In this document: positions 1 through 8,013 of the stretch, piece by piece
Layout of the letters: every line of letters starts with the position of its first letter
Position numbering within the stretch: position 1 is the stretch's first letter
DNA from: Arthrobacter pascens
GTDB taxonomy: Bacteria > Actinomycetota > Actinomycetes > Actinomycetales > Micrococcaceae
Direction: 5' to 3'
DNA: 64,000 bases
Assembly: GCF_030815585.1 (NCBI RefSeq)
Contig: NZ_JAUSWY010000001.1
Location: 434,001-498,000 of the forward strand
Program-made: the position numbers and the translations under genes
Notes under the pieces: model-generated
Database searches by the model: none
Told to the model about the DNA's origin: nothing
Seen by the model: the letters and a program-made list of their open reading frames with translations, nothing else

Positions 1-1148
1 TCGCCGAGAACGGCGTCGAACACCTCGCGGCAGGTCGGGACCAGGTCCGGGTGGGCCACCCAGGAACCATCGAACCCGTCATTGGCTTCGCGGGTTTTGT
101 CCGCGCGTACCTTGGCGAAGGCGGCCTCAGTGACCTCGGGGTGCCTGCGGTTGGGGATGACCGCCGCCATGCCTCCCATGGCGAAGGCGCCGCGCTTGTG
201 GCACGTCTTGACCAGCAGCTCGGTGTAGGCCCGCATGAACGGAGCCGTCATGGCCACGGAGGCGCGGTCCGGGAGCACAAATTCCTCGCCGGCATCCCGG
301 AAGTACTTGATGATGCTGAACAGGTAGTCCCAGCGGCCGGCGTTCAGGCCGGAGGCGTGGTCCCGCAGCTCGTACAGGATCTCGTCCATCTCGAACGCTG
401 CCGGGATGGTTTCGATCAGGACGGTGGCGCGGACGGTGCCCTGGTGAAGGCCCAGGAAATCCTGGGCGAAGACGAAGATGTCGTTCCAGAGCCGGGCCTC
501 CAGATGGCTTTCCATCTTGGGCAGGTAGTAGTAGGGCCCGTGACCGTTGAGGACCAGCTGCTTGGCCACATGGAAGAAGTGTAGGCCGAAGTCCACCAGC
601 GCACCCACCGCGGGTTCGCCGTCGATGAGCAGGTGCTTCTCCGGCATGTGCCAGCCCCTCGGCCGGGCGACCACCACGGCCAGCGGCGCGTCGGTGCGGA
701 GCGTATATTCCTTGCCTTCGGGCGAGGTGTAGCTCAGCGTTCCCTGGGCAGCATCGCGGAGGTTCAGGATGGATTCGACCACGTTGCCCCAGGTGGGCGT
801 GCTGGCATCCTCCAGGTCGGCCAGCCATACCTTTGCGCCGGAGTTCAGCGCGTTGATGGCCATCTTGGCCGGCGCGGCCGGGCCGGTCATTTCGACCCTG
901 CGGTCCTGCAACGCCGCAGGTGCAGGCGCAACCTGCCAGTCGCCGTCGCGTACTTCCTGGGTTTCCGGCAGGAAGTCCAGCCTGCCGGTGTCAGCAACGC
1001 GCTGCCGCTTGACGCCGCGGGCGGCCAGGAGTTCATTGCGGGTGCCGGCGAAACGTTCGTGGAGTTCCTCCACAAATGCCAGCGCTTTGGGGGTGAGGAT
1101 TTCCTCCGCACGGTCGATCGGCCGGGGGTCTGTGACGGTGATGGCCAT
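1..1148 (-). CDS. aceB: Malate synthase A (3' end cut by window edge)
   Basis: Condenses glyoxylate with acetyl-CoA to give malate in the cytoplasm. About 382 of the roughly 540 residues expected lie in the window; the C-terminus is beyond base 1. The ATG at 1146-1148 follows an AAAGGACC ribosome site and opens with [16 protein letters not shown]. Family stretches visible are [15 protein letters not shown], a GWHMPEKH segment, [39 protein letters not shown] (catalytic-core strand) and [17 protein letters not shown]. It is divergent from an IclR regulator, and uricase and xanthine dehydrogenase genes are nearby. This suggests it consumes glyoxylate made from allantoin/ureidoglycolate rather than serving only an acetate glyoxylate shunt; the neighbouring upstream genes are not visible, so that role is inferred. 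Confidence 0.93.
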   Translation of the reverse strand, partial: MAITVTDPRPIDRAEEILTPKALAFVEELHERFAGTRNELLAARGVKRQRVADTGRLDFLPETQEVRDGDWQVAPAPAALQDRRVEMTGPAAPAKMAINALNSGAKVWLADLEDASTPTWGNVVESILNLRDAAQGTLSYTSPEGKEYTLRTDAPLAVVVARPRGWHMPEKHLLIDGEPAVGALVDFGLHFFHVAKQLVLNGHGPYYYLPKMESHLEARLWNDIFVFAQDFLGLHQGTVRATVLIETIPAAFEMDEILYELRDHASGLNAGRWDYLFSIIKYFRDAGEEFVLPDRASVAMTAPFMRAYTELLVKTCHKRGAFAMGGMAAVIPNRRHPEVTEAAFAKVRADKTREANDGFDGSWVAHPDLVPTCREVFDAVLG

Positions 1149-1465
1149 TTCTGGTCCTTTCCTTTGGCTGCGAATCTGGCGGTGAATCAGGCTGTGGTGT
1201 GGGCGGTAGCCGCAATGTGGGGTCAAAGACGCTGGGGCTAATGTAACTGGCATCAAGCCCATTGAGGTCCTCCTGCGGGCAGGTAGGCGGGCCATCGCTG
1301 CCAATATTTTCGTATTATGGATATTATTATCTACTTTGTGGAAGCACAAGCCCGGCGGCCTCTTCGACTGCCTTCGGATGGTGATGTATCTTTGGGACAT
1401 CTAGGACAATTCTTTTCACGATGCGGATAAGAGTTGTCGGGAAACCGACTGCAGGAGACTGGTAC
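1149..1465. promoter_or_regulatory. Divergent aceB / IclR promoter region
   Basis: A 317-base non-coding stretch between two divergent starts. It contains a conspicuous AT-rich patch at about 1298-1340 (TATTTTCGTATTATGG followed by ATATTATTATC), unusual for this GC-rich DNA, which probably carries the core promoters and the IclR-family operator. No perfect long palindrome was found. The IclR ribosome site AGGAGA is at 1453-1458. Confidence 0.55.
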
Positions 1466-2221
1466 ATGGCTGAAAAAGCCCCCGGGGGCGTCCAGTCCGT
1501 AGAGCGCGTCTTTGAACTCTTGGAACTGATTACTGACGCCGGCGGCGACGTGACGCTCAGCGAACTCTCCTCCTCCACAGATCTGCCGCTGCCTACCATC
1601 CACCGGCTCCTGCGCACCCTGGTCACCCTGGGCTACATCCGCCAGCTGCCCAACCGCCGGTACGCCCTGGGCCCCCGGCTGATCCGGCTCGGCGAAGGAG
1701 CCAGCAAGCAGCTCGGCGCCGTGGCCCGGCCGCAGCTCAAGTCCCTGGTGGACCGGCTGGGGGAGACCTCCAACATGGCCGTGCTCGATTCGGACATGGT
1801 CATCTACGTGGCCCAGGTGCCCTCCCTGCACTCGATGCGGATGTTCACCGAGGTGGGACGCCGCGCCCATACGCACGACACCGGTGTGGGCAAAGCCATC
1901 CTGGCCCAACTGGACGACGAAGTGGTCCGCGGCATCGTGGGCCGCACCGGCATGCCCACCCCCACGGCCAAGAGCATCGGCGACATCGATTCCCTGCTGG
2001 CCGACCTGGGCAAGATCCGCGAACGCGGCTACTCCATTGACGAGGAGGAGCAGGAACTGGGTGTCCGCTGCTTTGCCATGGCCGTGCCCAACGCCCCCAC
2101 GCCCACGGCCATCTCCGTCTCCGGCCCGGTGTCCCGCGTGGACCAGTCCTTCGGCGAACGCGCCGTCCCGCTCCTCCGCGAAGCCGCCCGGGCTATCTCG
2201 GACGAACTCAACCGCAGCTGA
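1466..2221 (+). CDS. IclR-family transcriptional regulator
   Basis: A 251-residue DNA-binding regulator. Residues about 8-70 form the winged helix (QSVERVFELLELI, then LSELSSSTDLPLPTIHRLLRTL, then a wing with YIRQLPNRRYALG). Residues about 80-245 form the effector domain, with HTHDTGVGKAILAQL and the family signature region GYSIDEEEQELGVRCFAMAVPN. The ATG at 1466 is preferred over an in-frame ATG 45 bases upstream because AGGAGA sits 7 bases before it. Divergence from malate synthase in a purine-catabolism neighbourhood suggests control of allantoin/glyoxylate genes (AllR- or IclR-like, with glyoxylate-type ligands known in the family). The ligand here is inferred, not shown. Confidence 0.93.
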   Translation: MAEKAPGGVQSVERVFELLELITDAGGDVTLSELSSSTDLPLPTIHRLLRTLVTLGYIRQLPNRRYALGPRLIRLGEGASKQLGAVARPQLKSLVDRLGETSNMAVLDSDMVIYVAQVPSLHSMRMFTEVGRRAHTHDTGVGKAILAQLDDEVVRGIVGRTGMPTPTAKSIGDIDSLLADLGKIRERGYSIDEEEQELGVRCFAMAVPNAPTPTAISVSGPVSRVDQSFGERAVPLLREAARAISDELNRS

Positions 2222-2347
2222 CGCACACCGGCGCGAACGGATACTAAAGCACCCTGGCAGAGGCGTACCTCCGCACCGTTGACCATGTGCAGCCGCGGGC
2301 GTAGCATCAGCCCCATCCCATCGGACTCGGACCCATCGGGGGCTGTC

Positions 2348-2596
2348 ATGACGCAATTTATGGACGTTCACCACAACATGATCGGTATCACTGCGGAGCA
2401 GCTCAAGGCTGCGCACGACGCCGACGTGGAGATCCAGGGTGACGAGAACGTTGATTTCAAACAGGCATGGGCGGACCCGGAAGCCGGCGTCGTCTATTGC
2501 CTCTCCGAGGCTCCTTCTGCGGAGGCGGTCAAACGTATCCACGAGCGGACAGGACACCCGGCCGACGAGATTCACCCCGTGCCGGTTGCCGTTTGA
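2348..2596 (+). CDS. DUF4242 / SCO4226-like small protein
   Basis: An 82-residue protein starting MTQFMDVHHNM. It has the DUF4242 pattern: a short beta strand with MDVHHN, a helix beginning ITAEQLKAAHDADVEIQ, then VVYCLSEAPSAEAVKRIHERTGHPADEIHPV. Family members form small ferredoxin-like alpha/beta folds; the Streptomyces SCO4226 protein binds nickel. The ATG at 2348 is chosen because the family alignment begins there; an in-frame upstream ATG would add 23 unrelated residues. It is monocistronic, pointing toward the uricase gene with a long hairpin between them. Metal binding here is a guess from the family only. Confidence 0.8.
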   Translation: MTQFMDVHHNMIGITAEQLKAAHDADVEIQGDENVDFKQAWADPEAGVVYCLSEAPSAEAVKRIHERTGHPADEIHPVPVAV

Positions 2597-2620
2597 TCCG
2601 CAGGGCCCTCTACACCCCCG

Positions 2621-2681
2621 CGCGAACTGGCAGGTCATGCCCTCAAAGTCCACATCTGAGGGCATTTGCTGCCAGTTCGCG
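2621..2681. terminator. Two-tiered long hairpin between convergent genes
   Basis: Outer stem CGCGAACTGGCAG (2621-2633) pairs perfectly with CTGCCAGTTCGCG (2669-2681). An internal loop GTCA/TTTG separates it from an inner perfect stem TGCCCTCA (2638-2645) / TGAGGGCA (2657-2664). It lies between the DUF4242 stop and the uricase stop, so it can terminate both convergent genes, though no clear U-tract follows. The layered design suggests a dispersed palindromic element rather than a minimal terminator. Confidence 0.6.
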
Positions 2682-2723
2682 CTGGGGCGGGGCAGGGATG
2701 GCGACCGGTGGTGCGGGGAGGCC

Positions 2724-3632
2724 CTAGCAGAAGCCTGCGATGCCTGCCCAGGCGCTGTCCGCCGGTGCCGCATCGTGGCGCTGGACCGTGGCCTCGATCA
2801 GTCCGTACGGCCGGTCTGCCGCGAAAAAGACCTCGCCCGGGTTGTCCAGGCCGAACGGCGAGAGGTCCACCAGGAAGTGGTGCTTGTTGGGCATGGAGAA
2901 CCTGATCTCGTCGATCTCGCTATGGGCTTCAAGGACTTTGGTGCCCATGTCGAAGAGGGTCTGCTGCAGGGCGTGGGAGTACTTCTCCGTGAAGCCTTCC
3001 AGCAGAAGGGCCTTGACGTCGTCGTAGTTCTTGTTGAAGTCCAGCGTCCGGAAATCCTGACCGGTCCTGTAGCGCCAGCGGGCCGAAACATCAGTGGCCA
3101 GGATGCGGTCCGTGGTTTCCGGGAGCGTGGTGTATTTGTCCTTGGGGTAGCCCACAAAGCCGGACTGCGTGGACTTCAGGACGGTAAGGTCCTTGAGTCC
3201 GGAGATCAGGTGGGTGGCGGAGCCGTCGCGGACCAGGACGGCGGTGCGGACTTCCTGGCCGTTCCGCACGAAGGAGTGGTCGTGTTCCCTGCCGTGGGCC
3301 CGGATCCGGTCCCAGCTGTAGGACTCCGCTTCCCAGCGGCCGCCGGTGACCCAGTCGAAGCTGGACGTGAAGTGCTCGCCTAGCCGGAGCAGGAAGGCCT
3401 CGGGGGAGCCGACGCCTTCACGGGCAAAGGCGTAGATGGTGTTCTTCTGGGTGTCCGTGGCCACCACGTGGGCGTTGTCGCCCTCAAGGTGGGCGGCCTC
3501 GAAGTCGCCCCGCAGCTGCGAGGTGATGTTCAGGTCCTCGATCTCGTGGCGGTCCGTGTCGCGGGTGATCTTGACGACCCGGACTTCGGCCTTTCCGTAC
3601 TGGTTGTGGCCGAGGATGATGTTGCTACTCAT
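2724..3632 (-). CDS. uox: Urate oxidase (uricase)
   Basis: Oxidises urate to 5-hydroxyisourate with O2, without cofactor. At 302 residues it matches the usual Arthrobacter uricase length. Motifs seen: the N-terminal strand with LGHNQYGKAEVR (catalytic Lys), HVVATDTQKNTIYAFA (catalytic Thr), SGFVGYPKDKYTTLPETTDRILATDVSARWRY, and the C-terminal NKHHFLVDLSPFGLDNPGEVFFAADRPYGLIEATV; it ends in AGFC. The ATG at 3630-3632 is taken because MSSNIILG matches family starts; upstream in-frame codons are non-homologous. The usual partners (hydroxyisourate hydrolase, OHCU decarboxylase) are not in the window. A terminator just upstream isolates it from the polymerase gene, so it probably has its own promoter in 3633-3725. 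Confidence 0.96.
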   Translation of the reverse strand: MSSNIILGHNQYGKAEVRVVKITRDTDRHEIEDLNITSQLRGDFEAAHLEGDNAHVVATDTQKNTIYAFAREGVGSPEAFLLRLGEHFTSSFDWVTGGRWEAESYSWDRIRAHGREHDHSFVRNGQEVRTAVLVRDGSATHLISGLKDLTVLKSTQSGFVGYPKDKYTTLPETTDRILATDVSARWRYRTGQDFRTLDFNKNYDDVKALLLEGFTEKYSHALQQTLFDMGTKVLEAHSEIDEIRFSMPNKHHFLVDLSPFGLDNPGEVFFAADRPYGLIEATVQRHDAAPADSAWAGIAGFC

Positions 3633-3725
3633 GGTCAGATTCCCAACTTCAGGTATGTGGGACCAACGTTCCACATAGAAATTAAGCGCGCGTTTCCCGC
3701 GCATTTCTTGTGCCGTCGGCCCAAC

Positions 3726-3761
3726 AAAAAATGAGCCGACATCACGTGATGTCAGCTCATT
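3726..3761 (-). terminator. Rho-independent terminator after the polymerase gene
   Basis: Arms 3730-3744 and 3747-3761 (AATGAGCCGACATCA / TGATGTCAGCTCATT) form a 15-pair stem with one mismatch around a CACGTG centre. On the minus strand the stem is followed by a run of six U. It lies downstream of the LigD-type gene and upstream of uricase. Confidence 0.85.
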
Positions 3762-3873
3762 ACGACCCTGCCTGCTGCTCCCAGGTTACGTGACGTGCGC
3801 CACGAGTTGGGTTCCAGAGTAGCCCAGCGATTCGGTGGTGTACAGGATCTCAGGCGGGATCGCAGCGCCGGCG

Positions 3874-5118
3874 TCAGGACACTGTGCGCCCCGGCCACTC
3901 CTTGCCGGCCCATGGGTCGTAATCGGCGATGAGTTCCTCCTGCGGCGGACGCTCCGCTTCGGGGACGTGCTGCAGGTTCACCCGCACCCGGTACCAGAGC
4001 GAGCTCGATCCGCGCATCCCGTCGACGAGCACGTCGGCGGGGTGCAGGGCCGCGACGGCGTCGGCATGCCGGGACTTCCACTCGTCGAGCGCCGCGAGCG
4101 CCTCGGGTTTGGTCTTGGTGCGGGCCACCTCGATGAGCGGCATCACCGACTGCCGGCGGCCGGAGCCGTCGCCGCCGCGCGGCGGCTTCTCGGCGGGTCC
4201 GAGCTCGGCCGCCAGCGCGAGCAGCCCGTCGAGTGTGCCGGCCGCATCATCGATGCCGGCGTGAGGGTCGCCCACGTCGGCGAAGCGCTCGAGCACCGTG
4301 CGTACCGTGAATTGTTCCGGCCGGATGGAGCGGACCTCGTCCCATGTGAGTGGCGTCGACACCCGGGCGTCGGGCAGGGACCGGATAGAGTACGCCGATG
4401 CCACCGTGCGGTCCTTGGCGTTCTGGTTGAAGTCGACGAACACACTTTCGCCGCGCTCCTCCTTCCACCACCGCGCTGTGGCCAGGCCCGGAGCGCGGTT
4501 CTCGACCTCGCGGGCGAGGGTCTCGGCGGCGAGCCGTACGTCGCGGTACGACCACTCCGGCGCGATGCGCACCAGGATGTGGAGTCCGCGTGACCCGCTC
4601 GTCTTCGGCCATCCCACGAGGCCGACGTCGTCAAGCACTTCCTGCGCGACATACGCGACGTCGACGATCTGCGACCAGTCGACTCCAGGCATCGGATCGA
4701 GGTCGACGCGTAGCTCATCGGGGTGCTCCAGGTCCTCGGCGCGCACGGGATGCGGGTTGAGGTCGAGGCAGCCAAGATTCACGACCCACGCCAGGCCCGC
4801 GGCATCCCGGATGACCGCCTCCTCGGCCGACGTCCCCGACGCGTAGTGCAGCGTGGTCGTGTCGATGAAGTCGGGGTGGTTTTCCGGCACGCGCTTCTGG
4901 AAGAACGGCTCACCGTCGATGCCCTTCGGGAAGCGCTTGAGCACCATTGGCCGGCCGCCGGCGCCGCGCAGCGCACCATCCGCGACGGCGAGGTAGTAGC
5001 GCACCAGGTCGAGCTTGGTCAGCCCGGGCTCGGGGAACACCACCTTGTCCGGACTGGAGATGCGAACCTCGGTGCCGGCAATGTTGAGGATCTCGGCCGG
5101 GGTCTTCGACGGGTTCAT
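3874..5118 (-). CDS. LigD-type primase-polymerase (PolDom family) protein
   Basis: A 414-residue stand-alone polymerase of the archaeo-eukaryotic primase type found in bacterial non-homologous end joining. It extends ends with preference for ribonucleotides. Motifs seen: KVVFPEPGLTKLDLVRYY at the N-terminus, PMVLKRFPKGIDGEPFFQKR, ELRVDLDPMPG (catalytic DxD), KTSGSRGLHILV (nucleotide-binding His/Arg), VFVDFNQNAKDRTVASAYS (third Asp), and a C-terminal extension ending in a basic, Trp-containing WYRVRVNLQHVP segment. No ligase or 3'-phosphoesterase domain is fused and no ku gene is visible. Codon style (many TCG, GCG, GTC) looks somewhat unlike the flanking purine genes, which it interrupts, so later insertion is plausible. 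Confidence 0.9.
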   Translation of the reverse strand: MNPSKTPAEILNIAGTEVRISSPDKVVFPEPGLTKLDLVRYYLAVADGALRGAGGRPMVLKRFPKGIDGEPFFQKRVPENHPDFIDTTTLHYASGTSAEEAVIRDAAGLAWVVNLGCLDLNPHPVRAEDLEHPDELRVDLDPMPGVDWSQIVDVAYVAQEVLDDVGLVGWPKTSGSRGLHILVRIAPEWSYRDVRLAAETLAREVENRAPGLATARWWKEERGESVFVDFNQNAKDRTVASAYSIRSLPDARVSTPLTWDEVRSIRPEQFTVRTVLERFADVGDPHAGIDDAAGTLDGLLALAAELGPAEKPPRGGDGSGRRQSVMPLIEVARTKTKPEALAALDEWKSRHADAVAALHPADVLVDGMRGSSSLWYRVRVNLQHVPEAERPPQEELIADYDPWAGKEWPGRTVS

Positions 5119-5206
5119 TCCGCCACGCTAGCAACGATCGGAGGTCGCAGCCAGACTATCTGCGCGGCAATCGAAAGCGGTGGCACAGTGCGGTAAATGT
5201 GCCGCG

Positions 5207-6581
5207 TTACCCCTTCACCAGCCGGCGGGCCGCGGCGGAGTGCTCCGCGATGAGCCCGGCAATGTCCAGGCCCGGAATCTGCCCGTCCACCACGCGCCAT
5301 TCGCCGCCCACCATCACCCGGTCCGCCCGGTCCGCCGCGCACAGGAGCAGGGCGGCAACAGGGTCGTGGCTGCCGGAGAAGCGCAGGTCGTCCAGCCGGA
5401 ACAGGGCCAGGTCCGCCTGCATCCCCGGCGCCAGCTGGCCCAGATCCGGGCGGCCAAGCACCGCGGCCGAGCCCCGTGTTGCCCAGCCCAGCGACCGCTC
5501 CACGGGGACGTAAGCCCCGTAGCGCAGTCTCTGCAGGTAAAGCGCCTGGCGCGCTTCCAGGATCATATTGGACGCATCGTTCGACGCCGAGCCGTCCACT
5601 CCCAGCCCCACGGGGACTCCCGCATCCTCCAACTCCAGGACGCGTGCGGTTCCGGATGCCAGCCGCATGTTCGAGGTGGGGCAATGGGCGACGCCGGTGC
5701 CCGCGGCCCCCAGCCGCCGGATCTCGGCGTCGTTGAAGTGGATGCCGTGGCCCAGCCAGGTGCGGTCCGTCAGCCAGCCCACACTGTCCAGGTAATCAAC
5801 GGTGCGCAACCCGAACATTTCACGGCAGAACTCCTCCTCGTCCAGGCTTTCGGCGAGATGGGTGTGCAGCCGGATGTCCAGCCGATCCGCCATCAGGGCG
5901 CTTTCGGCCATGATTTCCTTGGTCACGGAAAACGGCGAGCACGGAGCCAGCGCAATCTGGATCACGGCACCGTCGCCGCGCTCGTGGTACTCAGCAACCA
6001 ACCTTTCACTGTCCGCGAGAACCACCTCCGGCGGCTGCACCGCCGACTGCGGCGGCAGGCCGCCGTCGTCCGTTCCAAGGGTCATGGAACCCCTGGCGAG
6101 CGTGGCCCGCATCCCCATCCGGCGGACCACGTCCATCTCGATATCGATGGCGTTCTCCAGGCCGTCGGGAAACAGGTAGTGGTGGTCCGCGGCGGTGGTG
6201 CAGCCGGAGAGCAGGAGCTCCGCGAGGGCTACGGTGGTGGCCAGCTCAAGGTCCCGCGGCGTCAGGCGGGCCCACAACGGGTAAAGGTTCTGGAGCCAAG
6301 GAAACAGCGGGGCGTTGACAACCGGGGCCCCAGGCCCGCGTGAGGGTCTGGTAGAAGTGATGATGGGTGTTGATGAGGCCCGGGAGCAGGACGTGGTTGC
6401 CGGCGTCGAAGATCGCCGTGCACCGTGCGGAGGGCCGCTGGCCGGCCGCGAGCACTTCAAGGATGATGCCGTCATGGATCACCAGGCCGCCTGAAGCGTC
6501 CAGGTTGTTGGCGGTGAATGCGGCCAGGGGATCTCTGATCCAGAGCGTGGTTGCGGAGGCGTGGGGAAATGCGGGGGTCAT
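5207..6581 (-). pseudogene. 8-oxoguanine deaminase-type amidohydrolase, one frameshift
   Basis: A metal-dependent hydrolase of the guanine/8-oxoguanine deaminase and atrazine chlorohydrolase group. The N-terminal part (start ATG 6579-6581 behind AAGG) reads through PGLINTHHHFYQTLTRAWGP, containing the HxH metal ligands. The frame then breaks at a GGGGCCCC run (6324-6331, plus-strand coordinates) and continues in another frame as APVVNAPLFPWLQNLYPLWARL to the stop at 5207. Later motifs are intact: HTHLAES, WLGHGIHF, GVAHCPTSNMRLASG, VGLGVDGSASND. Removing one base of the run restores a ~457-residue family-length protein, so this is one gene with a single-base gain. Sequencing error is likely; if real, the enzyme is lost. 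It fits the purine degradation neighbourhood. Confidence 0.85.
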
Positions 6582-6623
6582 GGAATACCTTGTCTGAGCG
6601 CGGGGTGCTGGCCTCCAAACGAC

Positions 6624-6650
6624 AAGCGCCGCGGACATTCCGCGGCGCTT
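6624..6650 (-). terminator. GC-rich hairpin after the CBS-domain gene
   Basis: A perfect 11-base stem AAGCGCCGCGG (6624-6634) / CCGCGGCGCTT (6640-6650) with a 5-base loop lies 22 bases beyond the stop of the CBS gene on the minus strand. The following bases are only weakly U-rich. Confidence 0.7.
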
Positions 6651-6671
6651 GGGTTTCGGTTGCAGTAGCTG

Positions 6672-7109
6672 CTACGCCATGTTCTGCATGGGCTTCTTGG
6701 CCGAAATGTGCTCCACCAGTTCACCGACGCGCTCTTCCGAGTAGTTGCGTGCGATGTCGCCCTGGCTGATGATGCCCACCAGATTGTGGTCCGCGATGAC
6801 AGGCAGGCGCCTGACCTGGTACTTCTCCATCATCGCGATGGCCTCGTCAATGTTGGCGTCGGCATCGATCCAGTGCGGAGTGCCTTGGGCCAGATCGCGG
6901 GCCCTGACCTCCCTGGGGTCCCTGGCCTCGGCAACGCACTTGAGTACGATGTCGCGGTCCGTGATGAATCCCTTGAGTTTGCCTTCGCTGCCACAGATCG
7001 GCAGCGATCCACAGTCGAGGTCACGCATCATAACTGCAGCTTCCTGCAGCGTCTGGTCTTCCTTGACGCACTGGGCGTTGGTGGTCATGAATTCACGTAC
7101 GACGCTCAT
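6672..7109 (-). CDS. Tandem CBS-domain protein
   Basis: A 145-residue cytoplasmic protein made of two CBS domains: residues about 8-62 (EFMTTNAQCVKEDQTLQEAAVMMRDLDCGSLPI, then GFITDRDIVLK) and about 72-132 (HWIDADANIDEAIAMMEKYQVRRLPVI, then LVGIISQGDIAR). Such pairs bind adenine nucleotides or S-adenosyl ligands and act as energy or stress sensors. The gene is monocistronic with its own terminator. Its location beside purine genes may be coincidental; no specific partner can be assigned. Confidence 0.9.
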   Translation of the reverse strand: MSVVREFMTTNAQCVKEDQTLQEAAVMMRDLDCGSLPICGSEGKLKGFITDRDIVLKCVAEARDPREVRARDLAQGTPHWIDADANIDEAIAMMEKYQVRRLPVIADHNLVGIISQGDIARNYSEERVGELVEHISAKKPMQNMA

Positions 7110-7504
7110 CAGTCCTCCTTCATCGGTTGGGGTTCGACGCAGGGGCTCCGGCTCCGACGCCGATGCTGTCAGCCTACGCCCGGGCCAACGCCCTGACTAG
7201 GCTCACTGGAGCCCTTGTTGATCGCGGATTCATACGACGGCGCAGGTCTCCTCGACGCCGCTCATGCTGTGAGCATCCGGCAACAAGGATTTCACATTGC
7301 GAAAACTAGTTTCCAGAAAACTATGGTGTGGTTCACATTCCGGTGCTAATCTCGATCTTGCCAAAGGCGGGCACCCGGACTTCGGGAAGCTATCTACCAG
7401 GCGCAACTTAACCTTCACAGCACATGCTGAAGCCGGGTAGCCGTCGCACTGGTTCCACTGGTCCCGCAACGGGATACCGGCTTCCAAGCAAAGGGAGTCG
7501 CATC
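7110..7504. promoter_or_regulatory. Divergent CBS / purine-operon promoter region with GAAAACTA repeats
   Basis: A 395-base non-coding stretch. Two direct copies of GAAAACTA at 7301-7308 and 7316-7323 start 15 bases apart, and the first is part of a perfect palindrome AAACTAGTTT (7303-7312). This is a candidate operator for the deaminase-permease-xdh genes downstream. The ribosome site AAAGGGAG lies just before the ATG at 7505. The rest shows nothing recognisable. Confidence 0.5.
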
Positions 7505-7999
7505 ATGAGTACTACCGTCACGGCCGAACAGTATTTGGCCAGATCCATCCGGCTGGCAACGGCCAACGTCCTCAACAGCGGCGGCCCCTTCGGCGCCATG
7601 ATCGTCACAGCGGACGGTCGGACGTTCGACGGCGTCAACCGCGTCACTGCCGACAACGATCCCACCGCGCACGCCGAGGTCACAGCCATCCGCACGGCGT
7701 GCCGGGAGCTGGGCATGTTCGACCTGAGCGGGGCCGTCCTCTACACCAGCTGTGAACCATGCCCCATGTGCCTGTCCTCGGCGCTGTGGGCCCGCGTCCA
7801 GCGGGTCGTTTTCGCCGCGGACCGGCACGATGCCGCTTCCGTTGGATTCGACGACGCCGTCTTTTACGGGTATTTCGAGAACCAGGACCGGGACGCCCTG
7901 ATGCCGGTGGGCAGGCTGGAGCTGGGCGACCCACAGTCCCCCATGCCGCTGGAACCGTTCAACACCTGGAACACGCTCGAATCCAGGATCGACTACTAG
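7505..7999 (+). CDS. Guanine deaminase-like nucleobase deaminase (CDA fold)
   Basis: A 164-residue zinc deaminase of the cytidine-deaminase superfamily. It has the zinc motifs TAHAEV (His ligand and proton-shuttle Glu) and TSCEPCPMCLSSALWARV (two Cys ligands). The length and the C-terminal segment FYGYFENQDRDALMPV resemble bacterial GuaD, which converts guanine to xanthine. The ATG at 7505 is preceded by AAAGGGAG. It is the first gene of a probable operon with a purine permease 14 bases downstream, followed by xdh genes, matching guanine uptake, deamination and oxidation. TadA-like tRNA deaminase is less likely given this context. Confidence 0.88.
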   Translation: MSTTVTAEQYLARSIRLATANVLNSGGPFGAMIVTADGRTFDGVNRVTADNDPTAHAEVTAIRTACRELGMFDLSGAVLYTSCEPCPMCLSSALWARVQRVVFAADRHDAASVGFDDAVFYGYFENQDRDALMPVGRLELGDPQSPMPLEPFNTWNTLESRIDY

Positions 8000-8013
8000 G
8001 GCCGGTGCCTGAG

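Noticed and set aside
1331..2773. Long open frame on the minus strand over the IclR and DUF4242 genes
   Set aside because: It is antisense to two genes with clear family motifs, runs through a hairpin, and shows no recognisable domain; a by-product of high GC.
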